64,000 bases of DNA, from assembly GCF_013376005.1 (NCBI RefSeq), contig NZ_JABMJK010000001.1, positions 62,001 to 126,000 on the forward strand. The letters are read 5' to 3'. Under the pieces are notes generated by a model. That model worked only from the letters and a program-made list of their open reading frames with translations, did no database searches and was not told where the DNA came from. The translations under genes and the position numbers were made by a program. The stretch's first letter is position 1. Each line of letters opens with the position of its first letter. This stretch comes from Duganella sp. SG902. Its GTDB lineage: Bacteria > Pseudomonadota > Gammaproteobacteria > Burkholderiales > Burkholderiaceae_D. Positions 15,825 to 23,452 of the stretch are shown piece after piece.

Positions 15825-17743
15825 TACACCGCCCAGCAGGCGCAACCCAGCGCGCCCCAGAAGCTTTTGAGATCGGACGTCGGCAGCTTGCTGCCCCATG
15901 CGTTGGCGTGCTGGTGGCCGTGCACGTTGCAGTTGTTGGCACAGCCGCAGGCGGCCGCCTGCCGCTCGCGTTCACGCTTCTGCCGCAGCTGGCGCTTTTC
16001 CAGTTCCTTGAGCGCCGCGCGGCTGGTGCCCTGCTTCTCGCCCCAGCCGGCATAACCGCCGAAGCGCCGCACCGGCGACCAATCGGGCATGGCCGGCGGC
16101 GGTGGCGTGTCGTGGCTGGAGAAGGCGCCTTTGGCGTAGACGATCTTGCCGCCGACAACCGTCAGGTCGGACGTCAGGTCCCAGATCTCGCTTTCGGCGC
16201 AGGCGTAGAAGTCCTTGTCCGGCACGATCAGGTCAGCCAGCTGGCCCACCTGGATGCGGCCTTTCTTGCCCTCCTCGTTGGAGAACCAGGTGGTGTTCTC
16301 GGTCCACATGCGCAGCGCGGTTTCGCGGTCCAGGCAATTGGCGCGCGGGTAAAGCTGCGCGCCGCTGACGGTTTTACCGGTGATCATCCAGGCCAGCGAC
16401 ACCCACGGGTTGTACGAGGCCACGCGGGTGGCGTCGGTACCGGCGGAAGTCTTCACGCCCGACTCCAGGATTTTCTTGATCGGAGGCGTGGCCTCGGCCG
16501 CGCCATGGCCATAACGCTCGATGAAGTACTCGCCTTGGTAAGCCATGCGGTGCTGCACCGCCACGCCGCCACCCAGCGCGGCGATGCGGTCGATCGAGCG
16601 GTCGGAGATGGTCTCGGCGTGGTCAAAGAACCAGTTCAGGCCTTCCAGCGGAATGTCCTGGTTGACGCGTTCAAAGACGTCCAGCGCGCGGCTGATGGTC
16701 TCATCGTAGGTGGCGTGCATGCGCCATGGCCAGCGGTTCTGCGCCAGCACGCGTACCACGCCTTCCAGATCGCCCTCCATCGTTTCCGGCATGTCGGGAC
16801 GCGGCTGGCGGAAGTCCTCGAAGTCGGCCGCCGAGAAGGTCAGCATCTCGCCGGCGCCGTTGTGGCGGAAGTAGTCGTCGCCCTGCTGGTACTTCACGCT
16901 TTGCGTCCAGTTCAGGAAGTCTTCCTTTTCCTGCTTGGGCTTCTGCGTGAACAGGTTGTAGGCCATGCGGATGGTCAGCTGCTTGGCGTCGGCCAGTTGC
17001 TGGATCACCTGATAGTCTTCAGGGTAGTTCTGGAAGCCGCCGCCGGCGTCGATCACCCCCGTGACGCCAAGACGATTCAGTTCGCGCATGAAGTGGCGGG
17101 TCGAGTTGACCTGGTACTCCAGCGGCAGTTTCGGGCCCTTGGCCAGCGTTGAGTACAAGATCGCGGCATTCGGCTTGGCCAGCAGCAGGCCGGTCGGGTT
17201 GCCCGAACCGTCGCGCAGGATCTGCCCACCCTGCGGTTCCGGGGTGTCCTTGGTGTAGCCGACGGCGCGCAGCGCGGCACCGTTCAGCAGCGCGCGGTCG
17301 TACAGGTGCAGGATGAACACCGGGGTATCGGGCGCCACCGCGTTCAGCTCCTCGATGGTCGGCAAGCGTTTCTCGGCGAACTGGTGTTCGGTGAAGCCGC
17401 CCACCACCCGCACCCACTGCGGCGCCGGCGTGATCGCCACCTGCGCCTTCAGCATGGCCATGGCGTCGGCCAGCGAGCGCACGCCGTCCCAGCGCAGCTC
17501 CAGGTTGAAATTCAGGCCACCACGGATGATGTGACAGTGGTTGTCGATCAGGCCCGGCAAAACGCGCTTGCCTTGCAGGTCGATGATTTTGGTCTGCGGG
17601 CCGGCCAGCGCCATAATTTCGTTGGCGCCGCCGACGTGGGTGAACTTGCCATCCTTGATGGCGACAGCTTCGGCGTGGGGATTGGCGCGGTCCAGCGTGG
17701 TGAACAGGCCGCGGTGGAGAATCAGATCGGGTGTTTGGGACAT
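15824..17743 (-). CDS. YtcJ-like amidohydrolase with Cys/His-rich tail
   Basis: The 639-residue protein is a metal-dependent amidohydrolase of the YtcJ group: LPGLIDNHCH holds the first metal ligands (H69, H71), WFFDHAETIS a middle histidine and SAGTDATRV the late aspartate, followed by the composite beta-sandwich end (QLADLIVPDKDF). The substrate of this group is generally unknown. After the catalytic domain there is a charged helix (ELEKRQLRQKRERERQ, about 578-593) and a tail rich in cysteine and histidine (CGCANNCNVHGHQH), unusual for the family and suggestive of metal binding. It is coupled by TGATG to the upstream XapX gene and by TAATG to the downstream DoxX gene. Confidence 0.85.
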   Translation of the reverse strand: MSQTPDLILHRGLFTTLDRANPHAEAVAIKDGKFTHVGGANEIMALAGPQTKIIDLQGKRVLPGLIDNHCHIIRGGLNFNLELRWDGVRSLADAMAMLKAQVAITPAPQWVRVVGGFTEHQFAEKRLPTIEELNAVAPDTPVFILHLYDRALLNGAALRAVGYTKDTPEPQGGQILRDGSGNPTGLLLAKPNAAILYSTLAKGPKLPLEYQVNSTRHFMRELNRLGVTGVIDAGGGFQNYPEDYQVIQQLADAKQLTIRMAYNLFTQKPKQEKEDFLNWTQSVKYQQGDDYFRHNGAGEMLTFSAADFEDFRQPRPDMPETMEGDLEGVVRVLAQNRWPWRMHATYDETISRALDVFERVNQDIPLEGLNWFFDHAETISDRSIDRIAALGGGVAVQHRMAYQGEYFIERYGHGAAEATPPIKKILESGVKTSAGTDATRVASYNPWVSLAWMITGKTVSGAQLYPRANCLDRETALRMWTENTTWFSNEEGKKGRIQVGQLADLIVPDKDFYACAESEIWDLTSDLTVVGGKIVYAKGAFSSHDTPPPPAMPDWSPVRRFGGYAGWGEKQGTSRAALKELEKRQLRQKRERERQAAACGCANNCNVHGHQHANAWGSKLPTSDLKSFWGALGCACWAV

Positions 17744-18006
17744 CAGGTGCTCCTGGTTTCATCGGCCTTCTGCGCGGATGGCAGTTGGCCGAAACAATGC
17801 GGCTTGACGTGGTCTTCAATCCACGACACTTGTTTTGCTTCCGGCTTCCAGAGCTGGCGCAGCAGCGGCGGCAGCTGCTCACCGAGCAGCATGCCAAGCA
17901 AACCGACCAGCGCGATCACCGGCGGCGCCGGTGATCGCACGTTCAGAAAGCCGTATATGAGGCCGACCAACAAGCCGACGGCCAGCGATACGATATACAT
18001 TTTCAT
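17743..18006 (-). CDS. XapX domain small membrane protein
   Basis: An 87-residue protein whose first 55 residues form a XapX (DUF1427) domain: two hydrophobic helices around the signature NVRSPAPPVIALVGLLGMLLGE. The remaining 30 residues are soluble and include HVKPHCFGQ. XapX proteins have no known activity and often accompany amidohydrolases, as here; the stop overlaps the amidohydrolase start (TGATG). It is the first gene of the four-gene minus-strand unit. Confidence 0.85.
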   Translation of the reverse strand: MKMYIVSLAVGLLVGLIYGFLNVRSPAPPVIALVGLLGMLLGEQLPPLLRQLWKPEAKQVSWIEDHVKPHCFGQLPSAQKADETRST

Positions 18007-18090
18007 GATTTAGCATAGCTCCAGTAAGTAAATCGTGCGCACAGTGTAGTGAGCACGCCCGCTTCTGGCATCACTGGTATTGATCGGGCG

Positions 18091-18110
18091 TCCCCCTCCC
18101 TTTTGGGGGA
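18091..18110. promoter_or_regulatory. Inverted repeat in divergent promoter region
   Basis: TCCCCC and GGGGGA form a perfect 6-base inverted repeat with an 8-base loop, in the 141-base spacer between the XapX operon and the histidine kinase gene. It could be an operator; nothing identifies the protein. Confidence 0.35.
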
Positions 18111-18135
18111 TCCCAATCCGGCGTCGGATCGATGC

Positions 18136-18141
18136 TAAAAT
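18136..18141 (+). promoter_or_regulatory. Extended -10 element (TGCTAAAAT) of the kinase gene
   Basis: TAAAAT preceded by TG plus one base is an extended -10 box. It ends six bases before the ATG of the kinase gene, which has no Shine-Dalgarno, so transcription would start at or next to the start codon. Confidence 0.45.
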
Positions 18142-18147
18142 CATCAG

Positions 18148-21147
18148 ATGACGACAGCACGCGCACTCCTGCTCCTGCATGCCGCAGCCTTTTGCGGCCT
18201 GTTATGGTGCGCCCCGTCGCCCGCCCAGCAGCCAGCCTCGCGCCTGCAGGAACAATACACTCACACCGCGTGGAGCGCGCTCGATAACGCGCCGGTCGAC
18301 ATCCTCAACATCGCCCAGACCAGCGACGGCTGGCTGTGGCTCGCCGCCGGCACCGGCTTGTACCGCTTCGACGGCCGCCGCTACGAACGCATGGACAGCG
18401 TCGAAGGCCACGCCCTGCTGTCCTCCAATGTCCGCACGCTGTACGCCCCGCCCGAAGGCGGCTTGTGGGTCGGCTACCGCATGGGCGGCGGCATCAGCTA
18501 CTTCCACAACGGCCAGGCGCGCCACTACGCGGCCGGACAGGGACTGCCGGGCGGCGCCATCACCAGCATCGCGCGCGCGCCGGACGGCGTATTGTGGGTG
18601 GCCGCGCGCGACGGCCTGGCCAGGCTCGATGGCGACCGCTTCGTCACCGTCGGCGCGGAGGCCGGCCTGCCGCAACGGCGCGCACGCCAAGTGCTGTTCG
18701 ATCGCGGCGGCCGGCAATGGGTGGCGATGCAGGGCGGGATCTACAGCCGCGCCGACCAGCGCGCGCCATTCCGCCAGGCGTGGCCGCATGGCGACTTGCG
18801 CGGCATGGCGCTGGCGCCGGATGGCGCCGTGTGGGCCTCGGACGTGGACAGCTACTACCGCATGCGGCCGGAAGCGCCGGCCGGCGAGAGCGCGGCCAGG
18901 CCGGCGCTCAGCGGCAGCAATATGTACTACGACCGCGATGGCAATATGTGGCTGTTCCGCGCCGGCGGCATGGAGCGGCGCGGCGCCGGCGGCGACGAGG
19001 CGGGCCAGCAGCAGGACTTGAGCGGCGGGCTGCCGCAAAGTTTTTTCCAGGACCGCGAGGGCAATGTGTGGATCGGCACCTCGGCCGGTTTGAACCGCTT
19101 CCGCCGCAATCGCCTGCTGACGCTGCCGCTGCCCACCATTTTCAACCACCCGGCGATCGCGCCGGTCAACGGCGGCGGCGTCTGGGCCGGCGACCGGACC
19201 GGCGCGCTGCACGCGCTGGGACCGGAGGGCGAGCGGCGCAGCGTGCTGTCCGGGCACATCTCGGCGCTGTACCGCGATCCGGACGGCGTGCTCTGGGCCG
19301 GCAACGACGACGAGGTATGGAGCGCCGACGGCGGCCGCGTGGAACGCTATCCGCTGCCGCCGGAGGCGCGCAGCTACGAGGTGCAGGCCATGAGCCGCGC
19401 GGCCGGCGGCGGCCTGTGGGTCTCGGTGGTGCGCGAGGGCCTGTACCTGCTGAAGGATGGCCAGTGGCGGCGCCAGCCCGCCCCACCCCTGGCCACGCCC
19501 GCCATGGAGGACCAGTTCCCTATCTGCCTGGCCGACGGCGGCGATGGCGCGCTGTGGGCCGGCTACATCCGCAACCACATCATCCGCATCGCCAATGGCA
19601 AGGCCACCGTCTTCGGCGCCGAGCAAGGCGTCGAACTGGGCAACGTGCTGACCATCTACCGCGACAGGGACCAGCTGTGGGCCGGCGGCGAACGTGGCGT
19701 CGCGTGGTTCGACGGCGAACGCTTCGTGCCGCTGCATGGCCGCAAGGGCGAAGCCTTCCGCGGCGTCTCCGGCATCGCGCTGACCGCGCGCGGCGATTTA
19801 TGGCTGTTCGGCACCGAGGGACTGACGCGCATCGGCGCTGAACAGGTGACCCTGGCCCGGCGCCAGCGTGGCCATGAGGTCGAATACGAACGCTTCGACG
19901 CCCACGACGGCCTGCTGGGGGCGGCCTCGCAACTGCGGCCCATGCCTTCGCTGGTGCTCGGCGACGACGGGCTGCTGTGGATGGCCACCGCCAACCGCAT
20001 CAACTGGATCGATCCATCGCGCATCGCGCGCAACCCGGTGGCGCCGGCGGTGCTGGTGCAGGGCGTGGCGATCGGCGAACAGCGCTACAGCCCCCTGCCC
20101 GGCCTGGAGCTGCCCCAGTCCACCAACAGCTTGCGGATCGATTACACGGCGCTCAGCCTGGGCGTGCCGGAACGCGTGCGCTTCCGCTACCGGCTCGATG
20201 GCGTCGACAACGACTGGCAGGATCCGGGCCCGCGCTGCCAGGCGTTCTACACCAACCTCGCTCCCGGCCATTACCGCTTCCGCGTGATGGCCGCCAACGA
20301 GGACGGCGTATGGAATCCGCAGGAGGCGCAACTGGCTTTCAGCATTCCGCCCACGTTTGTCGAAACCATCTGGTTCAAGCTGTTGTGCGCCATGGCGCTC
20401 GGCGTGGTGCTATGGATGGCTTACCGCCTGCGGCTGCGGCACGTGACCAACCAGCTGCGCCGGCGCCTTGAGGACCGCGCCGATGAACGCGAACGCATCG
20501 CCCGCGCGCTGCACGACACCTTCCTGCAAAGCGTGCAAGGGCTGATGCTGCGCGTGCAGACCCTGCTCAAGCGCCTGCCGCCGGGCGGCGAGGCCTACCA
20601 GCTGGTGGAGAAAATCCTGAACCAGGCCGACAGCGTGCTGGCCGAGGGACGCGAGCAAGTCAGCGGCCTGCGCACGGTGGAGACCTATCAGCACGACCTG
20701 CCACGCCTGTTCAGCGAACTGGGACAACAGCTGCGCGAGGAGCACGCGGCCGACTTTGCGCTGATCGTCACCGGCCAGCTGGCGCCGCTGCGGGACGCGG
20801 CCGGGGAGCACCTCTACCACATCGGCCGCGAGGCGCTGCTCAACGCCTTTCGCCATGCGGGCGCCTGCCGCATCGAGCTGGAACTGGGCTACGCGCAGGA
20901 TCACATCACGCTGGAGGTGCGCGACGACGGCGGCGGCATTCCGGACGACGTGCTGTCGGCCGGCGAACTGCCAGGCCACTGGGGCCTGACCGGCATGCGC
21001 GAGCGCGCCGGCAAGATCGACGCCGCGCTGGAACTGTGGTGCCGCCCCGGCCTGGGCACGGTGGTGCAGGTGCGCGCGCCGGCAACGGCGGTCTACCAGC
21101 GCCGGCGCGGCGCGCTGCGACGCTGGCTGCTGCGGGAAGCCGCCTAG
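18148..21147 (+). CDS. Beta-propeller sensor histidine kinase (HisKA_3 type)
   Basis: The 999-residue kinase starts with a signal peptide, then a periplasmic sensor made of repeated two-component-propeller blades (for example TSDGWLWLAAGTGLYRFDG, EGGLWVGYRM, DREGNVWIGTSAGL; residues about 30-640), a Y_Y_Y domain (about 660-735), one transmembrane helix (about 742-760) and a cytoplasmic kinase core. The phospho-acceptor is H789 in RIARALHDTFLQSVQG; the ATPase domain shows EALLNAFRHAGA and DDGGGIPDD. Kinases of this kind often sense carbohydrates or extracytoplasmic signals. It converges with the response regulator at 21148 with no base between their stop codons, making that regulator the likely partner. 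Confidence 0.92.
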   Translation: MTTARALLLLHAAAFCGLLWCAPSPAQQPASRLQEQYTHTAWSALDNAPVDILNIAQTSDGWLWLAAGTGLYRFDGRRYERMDSVEGHALLSSNVRTLYAPPEGGLWVGYRMGGGISYFHNGQARHYAAGQGLPGGAITSIARAPDGVLWVAARDGLARLDGDRFVTVGAEAGLPQRRARQVLFDRGGRQWVAMQGGIYSRADQRAPFRQAWPHGDLRGMALAPDGAVWASDVDSYYRMRPEAPAGESAARPALSGSNMYYDRDGNMWLFRAGGMERRGAGGDEAGQQQDLSGGLPQSFFQDREGNVWIGTSAGLNRFRRNRLLTLPLPTIFNHPAIAPVNGGGVWAGDRTGALHALGPEGERRSVLSGHISALYRDPDGVLWAGNDDEVWSADGGRVERYPLPPEARSYEVQAMSRAAGGGLWVSVVREGLYLLKDGQWRRQPAPPLATPAMEDQFPICLADGGDGALWAGYIRNHIIRIANGKATVFGAEQGVELGNVLTIYRDRDQLWAGGERGVAWFDGERFVPLHGRKGEAFRGVSGIALTARGDLWLFGTEGLTRIGAEQVTLARRQRGHEVEYERFDAHDGLLGAASQLRPMPSLVLGDDGLLWMATANRINWIDPSRIARNPVAPAVLVQGVAIGEQRYSPLPGLELPQSTNSLRIDYTALSLGVPERVRFRYRLDGVDNDWQDPGPRCQAFYTNLAPGHYRFRVMAANEDGVWNPQEAQLAFSIPPTFVETIWFKLLCAMALGVVLWMAYRLRLRHVTNQLRRRLEDRADERERIARALHDTFLQSVQGLMLRVQTLLKRLPPGGEAYQLVEKILNQADSVLAEGREQVSGLRTVETYQHDLPRLFSELGQQLREEHAADFALIVTGQLAPLRDAAGEHLYHIGREALLNAFRHAGACRIELELGYAQDHITLEVRDDGGGIPDDVLSAGELPGHWGLTGMRERAGKIDAALELWCRPGLGTVVQVRAPATAVYQRRRGALRRWLLREAA

Positions 21148-21795
21148 TTACTGGATCACGCCGCAGGCGTGCAGGTCGAGGATGCCGCGCTCGATCGCCA
21201 GCGTGACGGCGTGCGTGCGGTCGCTGGCATTCAGCTTGGCCAGGATGCTCTTCATGTGCACCTTGACCGTCTCCTCGGAAATGGCCAGGTGCATGCCGAT
21301 GCGCTTGTTGCTTTGGCCTCCGGCCACCAGCTGCAGCACTTCCACCTCGCGCTTGCTGAGCGCCCCCTCGTGCCAATGCTCGGCGATGCCGCTGGCCACC
21401 GCCGCCGGAATGCTGCGCCGGCCCTCGTGCACGCAGCGGATGGTGGCCAGCAGTTCCTTGCGCAGCATGCTCTTTAACAGGTAGCCGGAAGCGCCGGCGG
21501 CGATCGCGCGCTGGGCCAGCACGTCGCCCTCGTAGGTGGTCAGCACCACGATGCGGGCGTTGGGGAATTCCTTGCGGATGGCGATGGTGGCGTCGATGCC
21601 GTTCATCTCGGGCATCTGGATGTCCATCAGGGTGACGTCCGGTTGCAGGCGCCGGTAGGCATCCACCGCCTGCACGCCGTTGGTGGCCTCCTCCACCAGC
21701 CGCATGTCGTCCTCGTCGGCGATCACGCTGGCTATGCCTTCCCGGAACATCGGATGGTCATCCACGCTCAGGATGGTGATAGGCGGCGGGTTCAT
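21148..21795 (-). CDS. NarL/FixJ-type response regulator, likely partner of the propeller kinase
   Basis: The 215-residue regulator has a full receiver (D12-D13 acidic pair, D58 acceptor, K108) and a LuxR helix-turn-helix (LSKREVEVLQLVAGGQSNKRIGMHLAISEETVKVHMKSILAKL pattern). The ATG at 21795 is preferred because GAGA lies five bases upstream; an ATG two codons earlier has no such site. It abuts the 3' end of the 18148 kinase gene in convergent orientation. A NarL-like 7-2-7 heptamer pair lies 67 bases upstream of its start, consistent with autoregulation. Confidence 0.88.
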   Translation of the reverse strand: MNPPPITILSVDDHPMFREGIASVIADEDDMRLVEEATNGVQAVDAYRRLQPDVTLMDIQMPEMNGIDATIAIRKEFPNARIVVLTTYEGDVLAQRAIAAGASGYLLKSMLRKELLATIRCVHEGRRSIPAAVASGIAEHWHEGALSKREVEVLQLVAGGQSNKRIGMHLAISEETVKVHMKSILAKLNASDRTHAVTLAIERGILDLHACGVIQ

Positions 21796-21861
21796 GGGCA
21801 TCTCGCGAATAAAGTTCTGACATCTGACTCCAAGCATGCCACAAATGCAAGCGCCTGCCTA

Positions 21862-21877
21862 TACCTCCATCTGGGTA
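21862..21877. promoter_or_regulatory. NarL-like 7-2-7 binding site
   Basis: TACCTCCATCTGGGTA matches the NarL/NarP 7-2-7 arrangement (TACYYMT, two bases, AKRRGTA) at six of seven positions in each arm. It lies between the regulator gene at 21148-21795 and the DoxX-like gene at 21937, so a NarL-family regulator could act on either or both. Confidence 0.45.
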
Positions 21878-21936
21878 GGGGCTTACTCCCGGATCGGGGC
21901 GTGGCAAAACCGATTGGAAAGCTTAATCTTCTGTTC

Positions 21937-22314
21937 ATGCGGGGATTCAGTTCCAGTTTTCCGCGCGGTAGCGCGGGCGCCGGCCTCTTGATACTAAGGG
22001 CAGCGGTGGGTTTGCAGCTGCTGCTGGAAAGCGGCTGCGGCGGCGTCACGCCCTGGTGGCTGGTGTCGCTGGAACTGGTGCTGGTGCTGGCGTTGACGGC
22101 CGGCTTCCTGACCCCGGTGGCGGCGCTGGTCAGCGGCGGCTTCCAGATGGCGTGCATGGCGCACGCGGACTGGCAGCATGCGGCCACGCTGATGATCGCC
22201 ACCCTGACGGCGATCGCGCTGGTGCTGCTGGGCGCCGGGGGCTACTCGGTGGACGCGCGCGTATTCGGACGCCGCCGCCTGATCCTGCCGCCGGACCCGA
22301 TGAATAGTGAATGA
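21937..22314 (+). CDS. Small DoxX-like membrane protein
   Basis: The 125-residue protein has about four hydrophobic helices (LLILRAAVGLQLLLESG, LVSLELVLVLALTAGFLTPVAALVSGG, ATLMIATLTAIALVLLGAGG) and a short basic tail, with the general plan of DoxX-type proteins. The start ATG at 21937 gives the shortest frame that keeps the first helix; no strong Shine-Dalgarno is visible. It lies between two NarL-type regulators, reading towards the second. Function is unknown; the assignment rests on topology more than on motifs. Confidence 0.6.
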   Translation: MRGFSSSFPRGSAGAGLLILRAAVGLQLLLESGCGGVTPWWLVSLELVLVLALTAGFLTPVAALVSGGFQMACMAHADWQHAATLMIATLTAIALVLLGAGGYSVDARVFGRRRLILPPDPMNSE

Positions 22315-22340
22315 CGAAGTTTCATTTTTAGGAGAGTGAC

Positions 22341-23033
22341 ATGCGAGTGGATACCCGAACCTGGCCACAGACCGCCGTTGGCGGCGCCGCTAACACCAAT
22401 ACCGTCGCGCAGCAGGGCGACAAGGTCCGCGTGCTGATCGCGCACGCGGACGCGATCGTCAACGCCGGCCTGGCCACGCTGCTCGGTGCGCAGGAGGACA
22501 TGCAGGTCGCCACCGCCGGCGCCGAGCCGTCCGCCCACGCGGCCGACGTGATCATCCTCGACCACCGCGGCGGCCTGGAACACATGCGCCGCAGCGCCAA
22601 CGCCCATCACGGCGACGCCCAGCCGCGCGTGCTGATCGTGACCCAGCTGGAACGCGAATGGGAAGTGCGCACCGCCATGATGGCGGGCGTGCACGGCTAC
22701 CTGCTGCAGAACGCCGACACCGAGCAATTGCTGACCGCCGTGCGCACCCTGAGCCGCGGCATGCGCTACCTGAGCGCGGAACTGAGCCGCTGCGTGGCCG
22801 ACAGCTTCACCCGCATCGGCCTGACCAGCCGAGAGACCGACGTGCTGCAGCTGCTGGCCCAGGGCCAGTGCAACAAGTCGATCGCGCGTGAGCTGGGCAT
22901 CGGCGTCGGCACGGTGAAGACCCACGTCAAAGGTCTTTTTGACAAGCTTGGCGCGACGGCACGCACCCACGCCGTGGTGCTGGCCACGCGCCGCGGACTG
23001 GTGGGCGACTCTTACCTGAATCAGTCGCATTGA
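22341..23033 (+). CDS. LuxR-type regulator with degenerate receiver domain
   Basis: The 230-residue protein has a clear C-terminal LuxR helix-turn-helix (LTSRETDVLQLLAQGQCNKSIARELGIGVGTVKTHVKGLF). The N-terminal domain follows the receiver fold but has lost key residues: the acidic pair is reduced to AHAD (D37), the acceptor may be D74 in IILDHRG, and the conserved lysine is Q123 (YLLQNAD). It may therefore act without phosphorylation. AGGAGAGTGAC precedes the ATG. It follows the DoxX-like gene by 26 bases. Confidence 0.85.
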   Translation: MRVDTRTWPQTAVGGAANTNTVAQQGDKVRVLIAHADAIVNAGLATLLGAQEDMQVATAGAEPSAHAADVIILDHRGGLEHMRRSANAHHGDAQPRVLIVTQLEREWEVRTAMMAGVHGYLLQNADTEQLLTAVRTLSRGMRYLSAELSRCVADSFTRIGLTSRETDVLQLLAQGQCNKSIARELGIGVGTVKTHVKGLFDKLGATARTHAVVLATRRGLVGDSYLNQSH

Positions 23034-23047
23034 TGTAAAATCATGGG

Positions 23048-23383
23048 ATGCATGCCCAGACCATCAACATGAGCACATCTCAACGTCAGACGCGCTACCA
23101 GCGCGTCATGATGTTCTTCGTGCTGCTGTTCCTGGCGCTGCAACTGCTGGGCGCAAGTTCCCATACCCACGCCTATACCGAACACGAACCGGATTGCGCC
23201 GCCTGCTCGGTGGTGCACCTGCCGGCTGGGGGCGTGCCGCCGGCCACCGTTTCCGTTACCCCGCTGGCGCCGCAAGCCAGCCTGCCGGTACTGGCGCCGC
23301 CCACCGTGGCGCATGCCGCGCAAACCAGCTATCTCACTCCGCCTTCCCACGCGCCGCCCGGCGTTGCCGTTTCTTCCATCTGA
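23048..23383 (+). CDS. Small DUF2946-like exported protein
   Basis: The 111-residue product has a hydrophobic N-terminal segment (VMMFFVLLFLALQLLGAS) followed at once by HTHAYTEHEPDCAACSVVH, a histidine/cysteine cluster, and then a Pro/Ala-rich tail. This is the pattern of DUF2946 proteins, which often sit before TonB receptors or metal-handling genes; the His/Cys group may bind metal. It precedes the TonB receptor by 69 bases on the same strand. The ATG at 23048 sits six bases after TAAAAT; the ATG at 23069 is an alternative start. Confidence 0.65.
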   Translation: MHAQTINMSTSQRQTRYQRVMMFFVLLFLALQLLGASSHTHAYTEHEPDCAACSVVHLPAGGVPPATVSVTPLAPQASLPVLAPPTVAHAAQTSYLTPPSHAPPGVAVSSI

Positions 23384-23452
23384 ATCTCATCGCACGCTTG
23401 CGCCCTTTGTGGGTGCCGCCTGCGCACGTCTGAACACATTCAAGGATTTAAC

